Positions 42,844 through 51,456 of a stretch of 64,000 nt of DNA are shown here, one piece after another. Source of the stretch: Bittarella massiliensis (ex Durand et al. 2017) (lineage in GTDB: Bacteria > Bacillota > Clostridia > Oscillospirales > Ruminococcaceae). Where the stretch lies: positions 1 to 64,000 of the forward strand of contig NZ_JABFCL010000005.1 in NCBI RefSeq assembly GCF_017566145.1. Direction: 5' to 3'. Under the pieces are notes generated by a model. It ran no database searches, was not told the origin of the DNA, and saw only the letters and a program-made list of their open reading frames with translations. Position 1 is the first letter of the stretch; each line of letters starts with the position of its first letter. The position numbers and the translations under genes were made by a program.

Positions 42844-44052
42844 ATGACAACAATTTGGACACCGCTGTTCTCGTTTGTCGTCTTCGTGGTCGTCTTCGCC
42901 CTCGGCGACATCGTGGCAGAGAAAACAAAAGGATTGATATCCGCTATTATCGTGGGGTGCTTTGTCTACCTCGTAGGGTTCTGGACCGGCATTATCCCGC
43001 CCACCTCGGTTGCAGATAGCACCCTGCCCGGCATGATGAGCGCCTTTGGCATTGCCGTGCTGCTGGTCAACCTGGGCACCATCCTCGACCTGGAGTCCCT
43101 GCTGAGAGAGTGGAAGACGGTTGTCATCGCTCTGGTTGGTCTGGTGGGTCTGGCCCTGGTCAGCTTCACCATCTCCACCTGGCTCTTCGGCAAAGAGTAC
43201 GCCCTCAGCGCCGCCTCTCCCATCGCGGGCGGCCTGATCGCCGGCATCATCACCAATGACGCTGCTGTGGCCGCCGGCAAGCCCGCCCTGGGCGGATTCG
43301 CCATGCTGGTCGTGGCTTTCCAGATGTTCGTGGGCATGCCCATCGCCTCCTTCTGCCTGAAGAAAGAGGCGGGCAAGATGGTCAAAAACGGCGTTGTCGC
43401 CGAGAGCGCTGCCACCGGCAAGAAAAAGAAGATCAATCTCCGCTTCCTGCCGGAGGGCCCCAAGTTCCTCAACACCCCCACCGCCATCATCGCCAAGCTG
43501 GGCATTGTGGCCTTTATCGCCTATGTTGTGGCCATGTTGACTGTCATCCCCGGTTCCAACCCGGTCAACTACATCCTCAACCCCAATGTGGCCTACCTCC
43601 TCTTTGGTATCATCTTCTGTGAGATCGGCTTCCTGAACAAAAACGCCCTGACCAAGGCCGGCGCCTACGGCTTCTTCAGCATCGCCCTGCTGGCGGTTCT
43701 GCCCGGCTCCTTCACCTCGGTCACCCCGGCTGCCTTCCTCGACATGATCCTGCCCCTGGTCGGCACCCTGGTCATCGGCGCTGTCGGCATCGGCCTCTTT
43801 GCCATCATCATGGGCAAACTGCTGGGTTACAGCCCCCTGGTCTCCATTGCCATCGGCATGACCGCCCTCATCGGCTACCCCGGCACCCAGGTCATCACCG
43901 ACGAGATTGTCGCCGGTCTGGACGCCAGCGACGAGCAGAAGGCTGCTGTCTCCGCCGTGATCCTGCCCAAGATGCTGGTGGGTGGCTTCACCACCGTCAC
44001 CATCGCCTCGGTGGTCTTTGCCGGCATCATCTCCCCCTTCATCTTCTCCTAA
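42844..44052 (+). CDS. Multi-pass permease, GltS-like ion-coupled type
   Basis: A 402-aa, strongly hydrophobic protein with about 10-12 membrane segments in two halves. The first half contains FGIAVLLVNLGTILDLESLL and SPIAGGLIAGIITNDAAVAAG; a basic loop KKKKINLRF splits the halves; the second contains NPNVAYLLFGIIFCEIGFL and SIAIGMTALIGYPGTQVITD. The inverted-repeat layout resembles sodium/glutamate (GltS)-type and related secondary transporters. ATG 42844 follows TAGGAGG. Three amidohydrolases follow, so it likely imports their substrate. The exact family is not certain. Confidence 0.75.
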   Translation: MTTIWTPLFSFVVFVVVFALGDIVAEKTKGLISAIIVGCFVYLVGFWTGIIPPTSVADSTLPGMMSAFGIAVLLVNLGTILDLESLLREWKTVVIALVGLVGLALVSFTISTWLFGKEYALSAASPIAGGLIAGIITNDAAVAAGKPALGGFAMLVVAFQMFVGMPIASFCLKKEAGKMVKNGVVAESAATGKKKKINLRFLPEGPKFLNTPTAIIAKLGIVAFIAYVVAMLTVIPGSNPVNYILNPNVAYLLFGIIFCEIGFLNKNALTKAGAYGFFSIALLAVLPGSFTSVTPAAFLDMILPLVGTLVIGAVGIGLFAIIMGKLLGYSPLVSIAIGMTALIGYPGTQVITDEIVAGLDASDEQKAAVSAVILPKMLVGGFTTVTIASVVFAGIISPFIFS

Positions 44053-44279
44053 GGGGAGAGCGCATTCACAGAAGTGGTTTCTGTTGGGAAAAATTGCATC
44101 TTGTGCGTTTGAAAAGAAGGTTTCGCGAGTCGACCGTCTGCATTTGCAGGCGGTTCACTTGCAGAGAGGGGGCACTTTAAATCGTTAAAGCGACCCCCGG
44201 AACACACCGCGGTACAGATGTGCTGCCCGCCGGCTCTTTCGACAGGCGGCCCTTCAAATAAAAAAAGGAGTGGATGATT

Positions 44280-45500
44280 GTGAAAAAAGTGATCAAATGC
44301 GGCAAATTTTTCAGTGCGGTGGACGACAAGGTCCTGGAGAACATCGCCATTGTCATCGACGGCAATAAAATTGAGTCGGTCGGCCCCATCTCCGGCTGCG
44401 ATTGCGACGGCTGTGAGGTCATCGATCTGTCGGGCAAGTTCGTGATGCCCGGTCTGATCGACGCCCATCTGCACACCCTCATGAACGGCGAAGTCACCTG
44501 CATGGATGACATGGGCAAAAAAACCATCGGCGATATGACCATTGACAGTATGAAAAATGCCCAGTCTGACCTGATGGCGGGCTTCACCACCGTGCGGGAC
44601 GAGGGCTCCTACGGCTTTGCCGACATCGCCGTGCGCGATGCCATCAACGCCGGCAAGATCACCGGCCCCAGAATGTTCGTCTCCGGCATTCCCATCGGCA
44701 CCACCGGCGGCCACTGCGACTCCCACTACAACCCCTACATCACCGGGCAGCACAGCATGGGCCAGGTCATCGACAGCCCCGACGCCGGCCGCAAGGCCGC
44801 CCGCTACACCCTGAAATACGGCGCTGACCAGATCAAGGTCATGGCCACCGGCGGCGTTATGTCCATCGGCGACGAACCCGGCGCCCCCGAATTCACCTAC
44901 GAGGAGATGAAGGCCATCCTCGACGTGCCCAACTCCCGCGGCAAAATCTCCACCGCCCACGCCCACGGGGCCGAGGGCATCAAGATCGCCATCCGCGCCG
45001 GCATCACCTCCATCGAGCACGGGATGCTGATGGACGAGGAGTGCATGGACATGATGGTCGAGCACGGCACCTACCTGGTTCCCACCATCATCGCCGCCGA
45101 GCGAATCGTCGCCATGGGCGTTGAGAACGGCCTGCCGGCCGAGGCGGTGGGCAAGGCCCAGCGCTGCCTGGAGAACCACGGCAAGAACCTGGAGAAATGC
45201 CGCGCCAAGGGCGTGAAAATCTGCTTTGGCACCGACGCCGGCACCTACTACAACCGGCATGGCGAGCAGACCCGCGAGTTTGGCCTGATGACCGAGTACG
45301 GCAAGTTCCCGGTTGCCGAGTGCCTGATTGCCGCCACCCGCACCAACGCCGAGCTGATGAAGTGGGGCGACAAGGTCGGCACCATCGAGGCCGGCAAGCT
45401 GGCCGACGTGGTGGCCTTTGACGAGAGCCCCTTTGACAACATCGAGATCATGAACCACTGCTCCTTTGTCATGAAGGACGGCGTGGTTTACAAGGGCTAA
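44280..45500 (+). CDS. Amidohydrolase, prolidase/imidazolonepropionase-like (copy 1)
   Basis: A 406-aa member of the amidohydrolase superfamily with a binuclear metal site: HxH (His63, His65 in GLIDAHLHT), carboxylated Lys186 (QIKVMATGG), His227/229 (AHAHG), His247 (SIEHG) and Asp319 (FGTDAG). The subgroup includes enzymes that hydrolyse Xaa-Pro dipeptides and N-acyl amino acids. GTG 44280 is 9 nt from AAAGGAG and matches the MKK/MKQ starts of its two paralogues; ATG 44274 is too close. An extra Cys-rich loop (GCDCDGCE, about 45) is absent in the others. First of three tandem copies. Confidence 0.88.
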   Translation: MKKVIKCGKFFSAVDDKVLENIAIVIDGNKIESVGPISGCDCDGCEVIDLSGKFVMPGLIDAHLHTLMNGEVTCMDDMGKKTIGDMTIDSMKNAQSDLMAGFTTVRDEGSYGFADIAVRDAINAGKITGPRMFVSGIPIGTTGGHCDSHYNPYITGQHSMGQVIDSPDAGRKAARYTLKYGADQIKVMATGGVMSIGDEPGAPEFTYEEMKAILDVPNSRGKISTAHAHGAEGIKIAIRAGITSIEHGMLMDEECMDMMVEHGTYLVPTIIAAERIVAMGVENGLPAEAVGKAQRCLENHGKNLEKCRAKGVKICFGTDAGTYYNRHGEQTREFGLMTEYGKFPVAECLIAATRTNAELMKWGDKVGTIEAGKLADVVAFDESPFDNIEIMNHCSFVMKDGVVYKG

Positions 45501-45515
45501 AAATACTGGTATAAT
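45487..45515 (+). promoter_or_regulatory. Internal promoter between amidohydrolase copies 1 and 2
   Basis: TTTACA (45487-45492) lies in the last codons of copy 1; 17 nt later comes TGG-TATAAT (45510-45515), a near-consensus extended promoter serving copies 2 and 3. Confidence 0.85.
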
Positions 45516-45517
45516 CT

Positions 45518-45547
45518 GATAAGTGGCTGTGTGAGCAGCCACTTATC
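45518..45547 (+). promoter_or_regulatory. 12-bp perfect inverted repeat at the transcription start
   Basis: GATAAGTGGCTG (45518-45529) and CAGCCACTTATC (45536-45547) form a perfect 12-bp repeat with a 6-nt centre, beginning 2 bp after the -10 box. The position fits a repressor operator; as RNA it could be the terminator of copy 1, but the following GTTGCTTTG is a weak U-run. Confidence 0.7.
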
Positions 45548-45636
45548 GTTGCTTTGTTCGCTTTCGTGCTTTAAACTGCAATTTGCAACAAATGGCCTAT
45601 CTGTGCGATCTTAGTGAACAGAGAGGGAGGAATTCC

Positions 45637-46851
45637 ATGAAAAAAGTGCTCTTTTGCGGTCAGCTCTTCCCCGCCACTGGGGAAGAGGTGCTCCGCGACC
45701 AGGCCGTCTTGATCGACGGCGAGACCATCGAGGCGGTGATGCCCCGCGCCCAGTTTCGGGGGGAGGACTACCAGGTCATCGACCTGTCGGACAAATTTGT
45801 CACCCCCGGCCTCATCGACGCCCACGTCCACACCAACATCGACGGCGAACTCAACTTTATGGAGCAGATGATCTCCGAGACGGTGGGGGCCTGCACCATT
45901 CGCTCCCTCTGCAATGCCCGCAGCGACCTGATGGCGGGGTTTACCTCCCTGCGGGACATGGGCTCTTACGGCTTTGCCGACATCGCCCTGCGCGACGGCA
46001 TCAACGCCGGCAAGGTGATGGGCCCGCGGATGCTCTGTTCCGGGCTCTGCATCGGCTCCACCGGCGGCCATGCCGACTCCTGGTTTAACCCCTACATCAC
46101 CGGGATGCACGAGTACGGCCATGTCATCGACGGCCCCGACGAGGCCCGCAAGGCAGCCCGATTGATGTTCAAGTACGGCGCCGACCAGCTCAAGATCATG
46201 GCCACCGGCGGGGTGGGTTCCCCCGGCGAGCCGGGCGCGCCCGAACTCTCCTTTGAGGAGATGAAGGCCATGCTCGACGTCGCCAACAGCCGGGGCAAGC
46301 TCTCCTCGGCCCACGCCCACGGCGCCCAGGGGATCAAAAACGCCATTCGCGCCGGGGTGGCCACCATCGAGCACGGGATGTTGATGGACGACGAGTGCAT
46401 CGACCTGATGGCCGCCCACGGCACCTACCTGGTTCCCACCATCATCGCCGGCGACCGCATCGTCGAGTACGGCACCGACGCCGGTATCCCCGCCTCGGCG
46501 GTGGAGAAATCAGCCCGCTGTCTGGAAAACCACCAGAAAAATCTGGCCAAGTGCCGGGAAAAGGGTGTTAAGATCGGCTTCGGCACTGATGCCGGCACCT
46601 TCTTCAACCACCACGGCGAGCAGGCCTACGAACTGGTGTTGATGGTCCGTTACGGCTTTACCCCCGCCCAGGCCCTGCTGGCGGCCACCAAGGTCAATGC
46701 CGAGCTGATGCGCTGGTCCGACCGGGTGGGCACCGTGGAGGCCGGCAAATTCGCCGATTTTGCCGCCTTTGACCAAAACCTGTTGGAGCACATAGAAGCG
46801 GTGAGCGACTGCTCCTTCGTCATGAAGGGCGGCCAGGTCTGCAAGGGATAG
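45637..46851 (+). CDS. Amidohydrolase, prolidase/imidazolonepropionase-like (copy 2)
   Basis: A 404-aa paralogue of the preceding gene, with all metal ligands kept: GLIDAHVHT, QLKIMATGG, SSAHAHG, TIEHG and FGTDAG. It is closely similar along its length (SDLMAGFTSLRDMGSYGF, GSTGGHADSW). ATG 45637 follows GAGGGAGG. The position after an internal promoter suggests copies 2 and 3 can be expressed apart from the permease. The substrate is probably related but not identical: loops after HxH differ (NIDGELN versus LMNGEVT). Confidence 0.88.
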   Translation: MKKVLFCGQLFPATGEEVLRDQAVLIDGETIEAVMPRAQFRGEDYQVIDLSDKFVTPGLIDAHVHTNIDGELNFMEQMISETVGACTIRSLCNARSDLMAGFTSLRDMGSYGFADIALRDGINAGKVMGPRMLCSGLCIGSTGGHADSWFNPYITGMHEYGHVIDGPDEARKAARLMFKYGADQLKIMATGGVGSPGEPGAPELSFEEMKAMLDVANSRGKLSSAHAHGAQGIKNAIRAGVATIEHGMLMDDECIDLMAAHGTYLVPTIIAGDRIVEYGTDAGIPASAVEKSARCLENHQKNLAKCREKGVKIGFGTDAGTFFNHHGEQAYELVLMVRYGFTPAQALLAATKVNAELMRWSDRVGTVEAGKFADFAAFDQNLLEHIEAVSDCSFVMKGGQVCKG

Positions 46852-46901
46852 TCCCCGCAGGCAGTCCACCGAAACGACATAGAATAAAGGAGAATGGTAA
46901 G

Positions 46902-48113
46902 ATGAAACAAGTTCTGCGCTGCGGTCACCTGTTTGACACCGACACCAAGCGGTTTGTCGAGGGGGTCGACCTCTACATCGACGGCAACAAGATCGAGGCC
47001 CTGTCCACCGGCGCCCCCTTGAAGGAGGGCTATGAGGTGATCGACCTGTCGGACAAATACGTCCTGCCCGGCCTCATTGACTGCCACGTCCACGTGAATA
47101 TGAATGGGGAACCCGCCACCGACTACATGAGCAAACAGACCATTGGCGACTCCACCATCACCGCCATCTGCAACGCCCAGTCCGACCTGATGGCCGGCTT
47201 TACCACCATCCGCGACGAGGGGTCGGTCTTCTTCACCGATATCGCCGTGCGCGACGCCATCAACGCCGGCAAGATCGACGGCCCGAGAATGTTCTGCTCC
47301 GGCATCCCCATCGGCACCACCGGCGGCCACGCCGACAGCCACTTCAACCCCTACATCACCGGCGAAACCAGCATGGGCTTTATCATCGACAGCCCCGACG
47401 AGGGCCGCAAGGCCGCCCGCAAGGACTTCAAGTATGGCGCCGACCAGATCAAATTGATGGCCACCGGCGGGGTCCTCTCCTTTGGCGACGACCCGGGCGC
47501 CCCCGAGCTGACCTTTGAGGAGATGAAGGCCGTCATCGACGAGGCCAAGACCAAGGGCCGCATCACCTCCGCCCACACCCACGGGGCCGAGGGGATCAAG
47601 ATGGCGGTGCGCGCCGGCATCACCTCGATTGAGCACGGCACCATGGCCGACCAGGAGGCCCACGACCTGATGCTGGAAAACGGCACCTGGCTGGTTCCCA
47701 CCCTGCAGGCCCCCTGGCATATCATGAAAAACGGCACCCAGATGGGCATCCCCGCTCCCCTGGTGGAAAAGTGCGCCGGGGTGATGGAGACCCACTTCGC
47801 CACCTTTGCCCGGGCCTACAAGATGGGCATCAAAATCGCCTTTGGCACCGACACCGGCACCCCCTTTGCCACCCACGGCAGCCAGGCGCTGGAGTTTGAG
47901 CTGATGGTGAAACAGGGCATGGATCCGGGCGACGCCATCCTCTCGGCCACCAAATGGGCCGCCCAGCTCATCCGTTGGGAGGATCGGGTCGGCACCCTCA
48001 AAGAGGGGCTGTTCGCCGACGTGGTGGCTGTGGACAGCGATCCCCTGGCCGACATCACCGCCCTCAAGGAGGTCACCTTTATCATGAAAGACGGCAAGGT
48101 CTACAAGAATTAG
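46902..48113 (+). CDS. Amidohydrolase, prolidase/imidazolonepropionase-like (copy 3)
   Basis: A 403-aa third paralogue with intact ligands (GLIDCHVHV, QIKLMATGG, TSAHTHG, SIEHG, FGTDTG). It diverges most in the substrate-side segment after IEHG (TMADQEAHDLMLENGTWL, then LQAPWHIMKNGTQMG instead of the IIAAERIV region), so specificity has probably shifted. AGGAG lies before ATG 46902. Ends the operon at a strong terminator. Confidence 0.88.
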   Translation: MKQVLRCGHLFDTDTKRFVEGVDLYIDGNKIEALSTGAPLKEGYEVIDLSDKYVLPGLIDCHVHVNMNGEPATDYMSKQTIGDSTITAICNAQSDLMAGFTTIRDEGSVFFTDIAVRDAINAGKIDGPRMFCSGIPIGTTGGHADSHFNPYITGETSMGFIIDSPDEGRKAARKDFKYGADQIKLMATGGVLSFGDDPGAPELTFEEMKAVIDEAKTKGRITSAHTHGAEGIKMAVRAGITSIEHGTMADQEAHDLMLENGTWLVPTLQAPWHIMKNGTQMGIPAPLVEKCAGVMETHFATFARAYKMGIKIAFGTDTGTPFATHGSQALEFELMVKQGMDPGDAILSATKWAAQLIRWEDRVGTLKEGLFADVVAVDSDPLADITALKEVTFIMKDGKVYKN

Positions 48114-48133
48114 ATATCTGCTGCATGTCATAG

Positions 48134-48177
48134 AGGCGTCGCCCTCACCCTGTAAAAGGGTGGGGGCGACGCCTTTT
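48134..48177 (+). terminator. Terminator after the amidohydrolase operon
   Basis: A long stem of about 18 bp (arms 48134-48151 and 48157-48174) with a short A/G loop, then TTTT. Confidence 0.9.
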
Positions 48178-48342
48178 AAGGCCCGCTTTTTCTCCTCTTT
48201 GTAATGGGGAACCCTGTCGAAAGAATACAGGGGGTAGAGCCCTTGTAAAACGAGACCACCCGCCCTCTAAAGCCATTTGTTTCAAAGTTGTAAAGATGCG
48301 TTCATCCCTCTAAAATCGACAATCTGCGCCGTTTTCCAGCCC

Positions 48343-48448
48343 TATAATGAAGCTAAACCAGTCACATCGGGACGGGAAAGGTCGCAGATAGCACAAGTCC
48401 TGTCAAACCGGAGGGGAATGCGAGGCACCCCCTCGAAAGGAGAAAAAA
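48343..48448 (+). promoter_or_regulatory. Promoter box and structured leader of the 63-aa gene
   Basis: TATAAT (48343-48348) has no good -35. The leader of about 95 nt has two paired elements: GACGGGA (48371-48377)/TCCTGTC (48398-48404) and GAGGGG (48411-48416)/CCCCTC (48429-48434), followed by AAAGGAG. The rest of the 335-base gap 48114-48448 holds the upstream terminator and nothing else I recognise. Confidence 0.45.
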
Positions 48449-48640
48449 ATGGATGCTTTTGAAAAGGATTTTGGACAGTTTATTGACAGCCTAAAGTACG
48501 ACGAATTTGAGGGGATTCTCTTCAACCTGGTGCGGGACGCCTACATGGCCGGTTACCGCAAGGCGGGGGGAACGGTTCCCGCCAACCAACCGGTCTTTCG
48601 CATCATCGCCGACTTTCAGACCAGCAGCCCCCGCCTCTAG
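48449..48640 (+). CDS. Small hypothetical protein, 63 aa
   Basis: Begins MDAFEKDFGQFIDSLKYDEF and is mainly helical by eye, with a GGTVPANQPVF loop and no Cys, signal or membrane segment. The ribosome site AAAGGAG is 7-8 nt before ATG. It has its own promoter box, ordered leader and downstream terminator, which argue that it is a real gene. I do not recognise a family. Its place between the amidohydrolases and the M20 peptidase may be coincidental. Confidence 0.7.
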   Translation: MDAFEKDFGQFIDSLKYDEFEGILFNLVRDAYMAGYRKAGGTVPANQPVFRIIADFQTSSPRL

Positions 48641-48650
48641 AACCTACATA

Positions 48651-48696
48651 CTCCCCCGTCTGCTGGGCGGCGGGCGGGGGAGAGGGGCAAATCTTT
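48651..48696 (+). terminator. Terminator after the 63-aa gene
   Basis: CTCCCCCGTCTGC (48651-48663) pairs with GCGGGCGGGGGAG (48670-48682), 13 bp with two G-U pairs; a TTTTT run follows a few bases later. Confidence 0.75.
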
Positions 48697-48728
48697 TTCT
48701 TCCCCGCCCGCCCACCCCCGCAAAATCG

Positions 48729-48737
48729 TGGTATAAT
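48729..48737 (+). promoter_or_regulatory. Extended -10 promoter for the M20 peptidase gene
   Basis: TGGTATAAT (48729-48737) with no recognisable -35, 74 nt before the ATG. Confidence 0.65.
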
Positions 48738-48810
48738 GGGGGCAAACGCAGCCGTTTTCGCCGTGCGGCGGTCCGCCTGCAAAGCTACTTGAAGAAAGAG
48801 GGAACCTGTC

Positions 48811-49953
48811 ATGCTGGAAAAATTGCCCCAGACCTTCATCGACTATGTAGAGGAGAACCGCCAGGTCTTGATCGACCTGATCGCCGACCTCTGCGCCATC
48901 CCCGCCCCCTCCCACAACGAGGGGGCCCGGGCCGACTTCTGCAAGCGCTGGTTTGAAGCGCGCGGTGCCCGGGGGGTGTACATTGACGAGGCCCTCAACG
49001 TGGTCTACCCCTACGGCTGCCAGCCGGCGGGCGACGTGATGATCTTCATGGCCCACACCGACACCGTCTTCCCCGATTTGGAGCCCTTTGCCCCCCGCTG
49101 TGAGGACGGCAAGATGTACTGCCCCGGCGTGGGGGACGACACCGCCAACCTGGCCGTGCTGATGCTGCTGGCAGCCTATGTCACCCGCCAGGGGTTGCAG
49201 GCCGGCTGCGGCGTCCTCTTTGTGGCCAACTCCTGCGAAGAGGGGCTGGGCAACCTCAAGGGCTCCCGCCAACTGGCAAAGGACTACGCCGGGCGCATCC
49301 GCCAGGTGGTCTCCTTTGACGGCTACTACCTGATGCTCTGCAACGGCGCCGTGGGCTCGCAGCGCTACCGGGTCGAGATCAAGACCGAGGGCGGCCACTC
49401 CTACGGCAACTTTGGCAACCGCAACGCCATTGCCTGCCTGGCCTCGATGATCGACACCCTCTACACCGTCAAGGCCCCCACCGGCGGGCGCACCACCTAC
49501 AATGTGGGGACCATCTCCGGCGGCACCTCGGTGAACACCATCGCCCAGAACGCCGAGATGCTCTACGAGTTCCGCTCCGACTGCCGGGAGGACCTGGCCT
49601 TTATGCAGAACTTCTTTGAAAAGACCGTCGAGTGCTACCGCGCCATGGGCATTGAGGTGGAGGTCGAGCTGCTGGGCGAGCGCCCCTGTACCGGCGATGT
49701 GGACCCCGCCGCCCAGCGGGAGCTGGAGAACCGCTGCCTCGATGCCATTGAGCAGTTCACCGGCAAGCGCGTCGGGATGTTGGCCTCCTCCACCGACTGC
49801 AATATCCCCCTCTCCCAGGGAATCCCCGCCGCCTGTTTCGGGGTCTGTACTGGGGGCGGCGCCCACACCCGGGGCGAGTGGATCGACCTGGAGAGCCTGC
49901 CCACCGGCATGAAGATCGCCGGATCGCTGGTGCTCTCCTACTTCCACAGCTGA
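48811..49953 (+). CDS. M20 family metallopeptidase
   Basis: A 380-aa peptidase of the M20/M28 zinc family (PepT/ArgE/carboxypeptidase G2 type). Metal ligands are visible: MAHTDTV (His82, Asp84), PGVGDDTANL (bridging Asp), NSCEEGLGN (Glu-Glu) and the late GGGAHTRGEW (His). The dimerisation domain sits between about 180 and 290 (KTEGGHSYGN). It likely cleaves dipeptides or N-acyl amino acids, which fits the neighbouring permease and amidohydrolases. ATG follows GAGGGAAC. It is transcribed from its own promoter. Confidence 0.9.
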   Translation: MLEKLPQTFIDYVEENRQVLIDLIADLCAIPAPSHNEGARADFCKRWFEARGARGVYIDEALNVVYPYGCQPAGDVMIFMAHTDTVFPDLEPFAPRCEDGKMYCPGVGDDTANLAVLMLLAAYVTRQGLQAGCGVLFVANSCEEGLGNLKGSRQLAKDYAGRIRQVVSFDGYYLMLCNGAVGSQRYRVEIKTEGGHSYGNFGNRNAIACLASMIDTLYTVKAPTGGRTTYNVGTISGGTSVNTIAQNAEMLYEFRSDCREDLAFMQNFFEKTVECYRAMGIEVEVELLGERPCTGDVDPAAQRELENRCLDAIEQFTGKRVGMLASSTDCNIPLSQGIPAACFGVCTGGGAHTRGEWIDLESLPTGMKIAGSLVLSYFHS

Positions 49954-49971
49954 TTTGAAAGACAGGGAGAA

Positions 49972-50002
49972 GGCCGGACCCCATCGGGTCCGGCCCTCTT
50001 TT
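49972..50002. terminator. Terminator between convergent genes
   Basis: GGCCGGACCC (49972-49981) / GGGTCCGGCC (49986-49995) with CATC loop, then CTCTTTTTT. Confidence 0.92.
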
Positions 50003-50016
50003 TTGCCTGTCTGCGC

Positions 50017-50259
50017 TCAACTGGCCCGGCTCTCTTCTCTGTCCGACTGCTGTCGGATGAGGGAGATGACCTGGTCGATGGACATCCCCGAGTCGGAGAT
50101 GGTCTGATAGACAGCGCTGAGTTCTGCCTGCTGCTTTTCGCGGACGATCTGTTTGCGGGTCTCCTCCAGCTCCAGAATGGTGTTTTTGTGCCGGGTGATC
50201 TGGGCCTCGACCTTCATCAGCTCTTCGTCGAAGTTGCGCGCCTTCTTTGGACGTGCCAT
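50017..50259 (-). CDS. Small coiled-coil protein, 80 aa
   Basis: MARPKKARNFDEELMKVEAQ then a continuous charged helix to about residue 50 (heptad-like Leu/Ile/Val) and a short C-terminal helix (SIDQVISLIRQQSDREESR). It is probably a coiled-coil dimer. No family function is known to me. The ribosome site GAAGGAAGGGGG precedes ATG, and TATAAT (minus strand, 50301-50296) may be its -10 box. Confidence 0.75.
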   Translation of the reverse strand: MARPKKARNFDEELMKVEAQITRHKNTILELEETRKQIVREKQQAELSAVYQTISDSGMSIDQVISLIRQQSDREESRAS

Positions 50260-50361
50260 ATTGCGCCCCCTTCCTTCGGATAGCGGTATAGTTGCATTAT
50301 AGACCGCTCGCCGGTGCGATATGCATCCCTTTTTGTCGCCGCTGGAATTTGGGACCGGCCC

Positions 50362-51456
50362 CTAACAGGCGGTCAGTTTTTCCACTAGAAGTCCCGCCAG
50401 GGCGTCGACCCCGGCGCGGTCGGTGCCCAGGGCGTAGAGGGCCTCGGCCTGGCGGTGTGCCTCCTGGGCCTCGGCGCAGAGTCGGGCGGCCTCCCGCACC
50501 AGCTCCTTGGCCGCTTTTTTGTTGAAGGAGAGGCGGTTTCGGTAGGGGTAGAGGGCGTCCAGATCGGTGAAGCGGCGGCTGTACACGTGGCGAAAAGGGG
50601 CGGGCAGCGCCTGGGCGTAGGCGTTTTGCCGCGGCTCGCTGACAAAACAGAGATCCGCTTCGGGCAAAACCAGATGCTCTAACTTGTCGTAGGGAGAGAG
50701 GGGGGAGTAGCAGGCGTAGACGTCGTATCCGGCGGCCAGGGCGATCTTGGCCATCCGCTCCAAAAAGAGGGGGGACGCTGTCTGGTAGCCGTCCTCCAGC
50801 AAGATGACCCGGCCAAAACCCGCCGCCGTCTCACAGAGGGGCTGGGGACCGGAGGGGGCCAGGTGGGAGAGGAAGCGGTCAAACTTTCGCCCCGCTTTGT
50901 CCAGCGGGGGCAGCAGTCGCTTGGCGGTGGAGAGGGCGTACCGCTCCAGTTTGGGCAGGTCGAGACAGGGGATCACCGCGGCGCTGTTGTCCCGCAGCAG
51001 CGAGGCCGCCGCCGAGAGGAATCGGCCGGCGCGCCGCTGCAGCCGGGCGCTCTCCTCCAGCCGGGCGGTGATCTCCTCTCGGTGAGGGGCAATTGCCTCC
51101 GGATCAGTAAAGCGGTAGAGGTCGACAAACTGCTCTGCAAGGGCGGGATAGCGGGGCACCATCCCGTGGGGCGGGGTGCCGTCCACCACCCCCAGGTGCA
51201 GTCCGGGACAGAGCACAGCGTCATAGGACCCCGGGTCGGAGGCGCAGTGGATGAATTCCACCATTTCACCCCGGCCGAGCAGGGCCTCCCCCACCCGGCG
51301 CAGGAGGGTGGACTTGCCACAGCCCGGACATCCGCCCAGTATGTAGGTGGTAAAAGCCGGGTCTCCCCCGTCCAGGGCGCCGAAATAGCTGGCAAAGCCC
51401 ACCGGGCTGTTGGCGGCCAAAAAGAAATCCAGCCGCTTTCCCTTGTAATCCATCAT
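50362..51456 (-). CDS. PRK06851-type ATPase with one intact and one degenerate P-loop half
   Basis: 364 aa built from two similar halves. The first has Walker A GCPGCGKSTLLRRVGEALLG (about 43-62), then HCASDPGSYDAVLCPGLHLG and VVDGTPPH. The second, about 230-290, repeats the pattern as LLEDGYQTASPLFLERMAKI, then VYACYSPLSPYDKLEHLVLP, with the P-loop lost. A helical region with ARLEESARLQRRAGRFLSAA lies between. The overall pattern matches the conserved Firmicutes PRK06851-type nucleotide-binding proteins, whose role is unknown. ATG follows a GGGG site. Possibly sporulation related, but nothing here proves it. Confidence 0.78.
   Translation of the reverse strand: MMDYKGKRLDFFLAANSPVGFASYFGALDGGDPAFTTYILGGCPGCGKSTLLRRVGEALLGRGEMVEFIHCASDPGSYDAVLCPGLHLGVVDGTPPHGMVPRYPALAEQFVDLYRFTDPEAIAPHREEITARLEESARLQRRAGRFLSAAASLLRDNSAAVIPCLDLPKLERYALSTAKRLLPPLDKAGRKFDRFLSHLAPSGPQPLCETAAGFGRVILLEDGYQTASPLFLERMAKIALAAGYDVYACYSPLSPYDKLEHLVLPEADLCFVSEPRQNAYAQALPAPFRHVYSRRFTDLDALYPYRNRLSFNKKAAKELVREAARLCAEAQEAHRQAEALYALGTDRAGVDALAGLLVEKLTAC

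Noticed and set aside
48350..48448. A known riboswitch class before the 63-aa gene
   Set aside because: I compared it by eye with the cyclic-di-GMP, THF, guanidine and fluoride aptamer cores and found no match.
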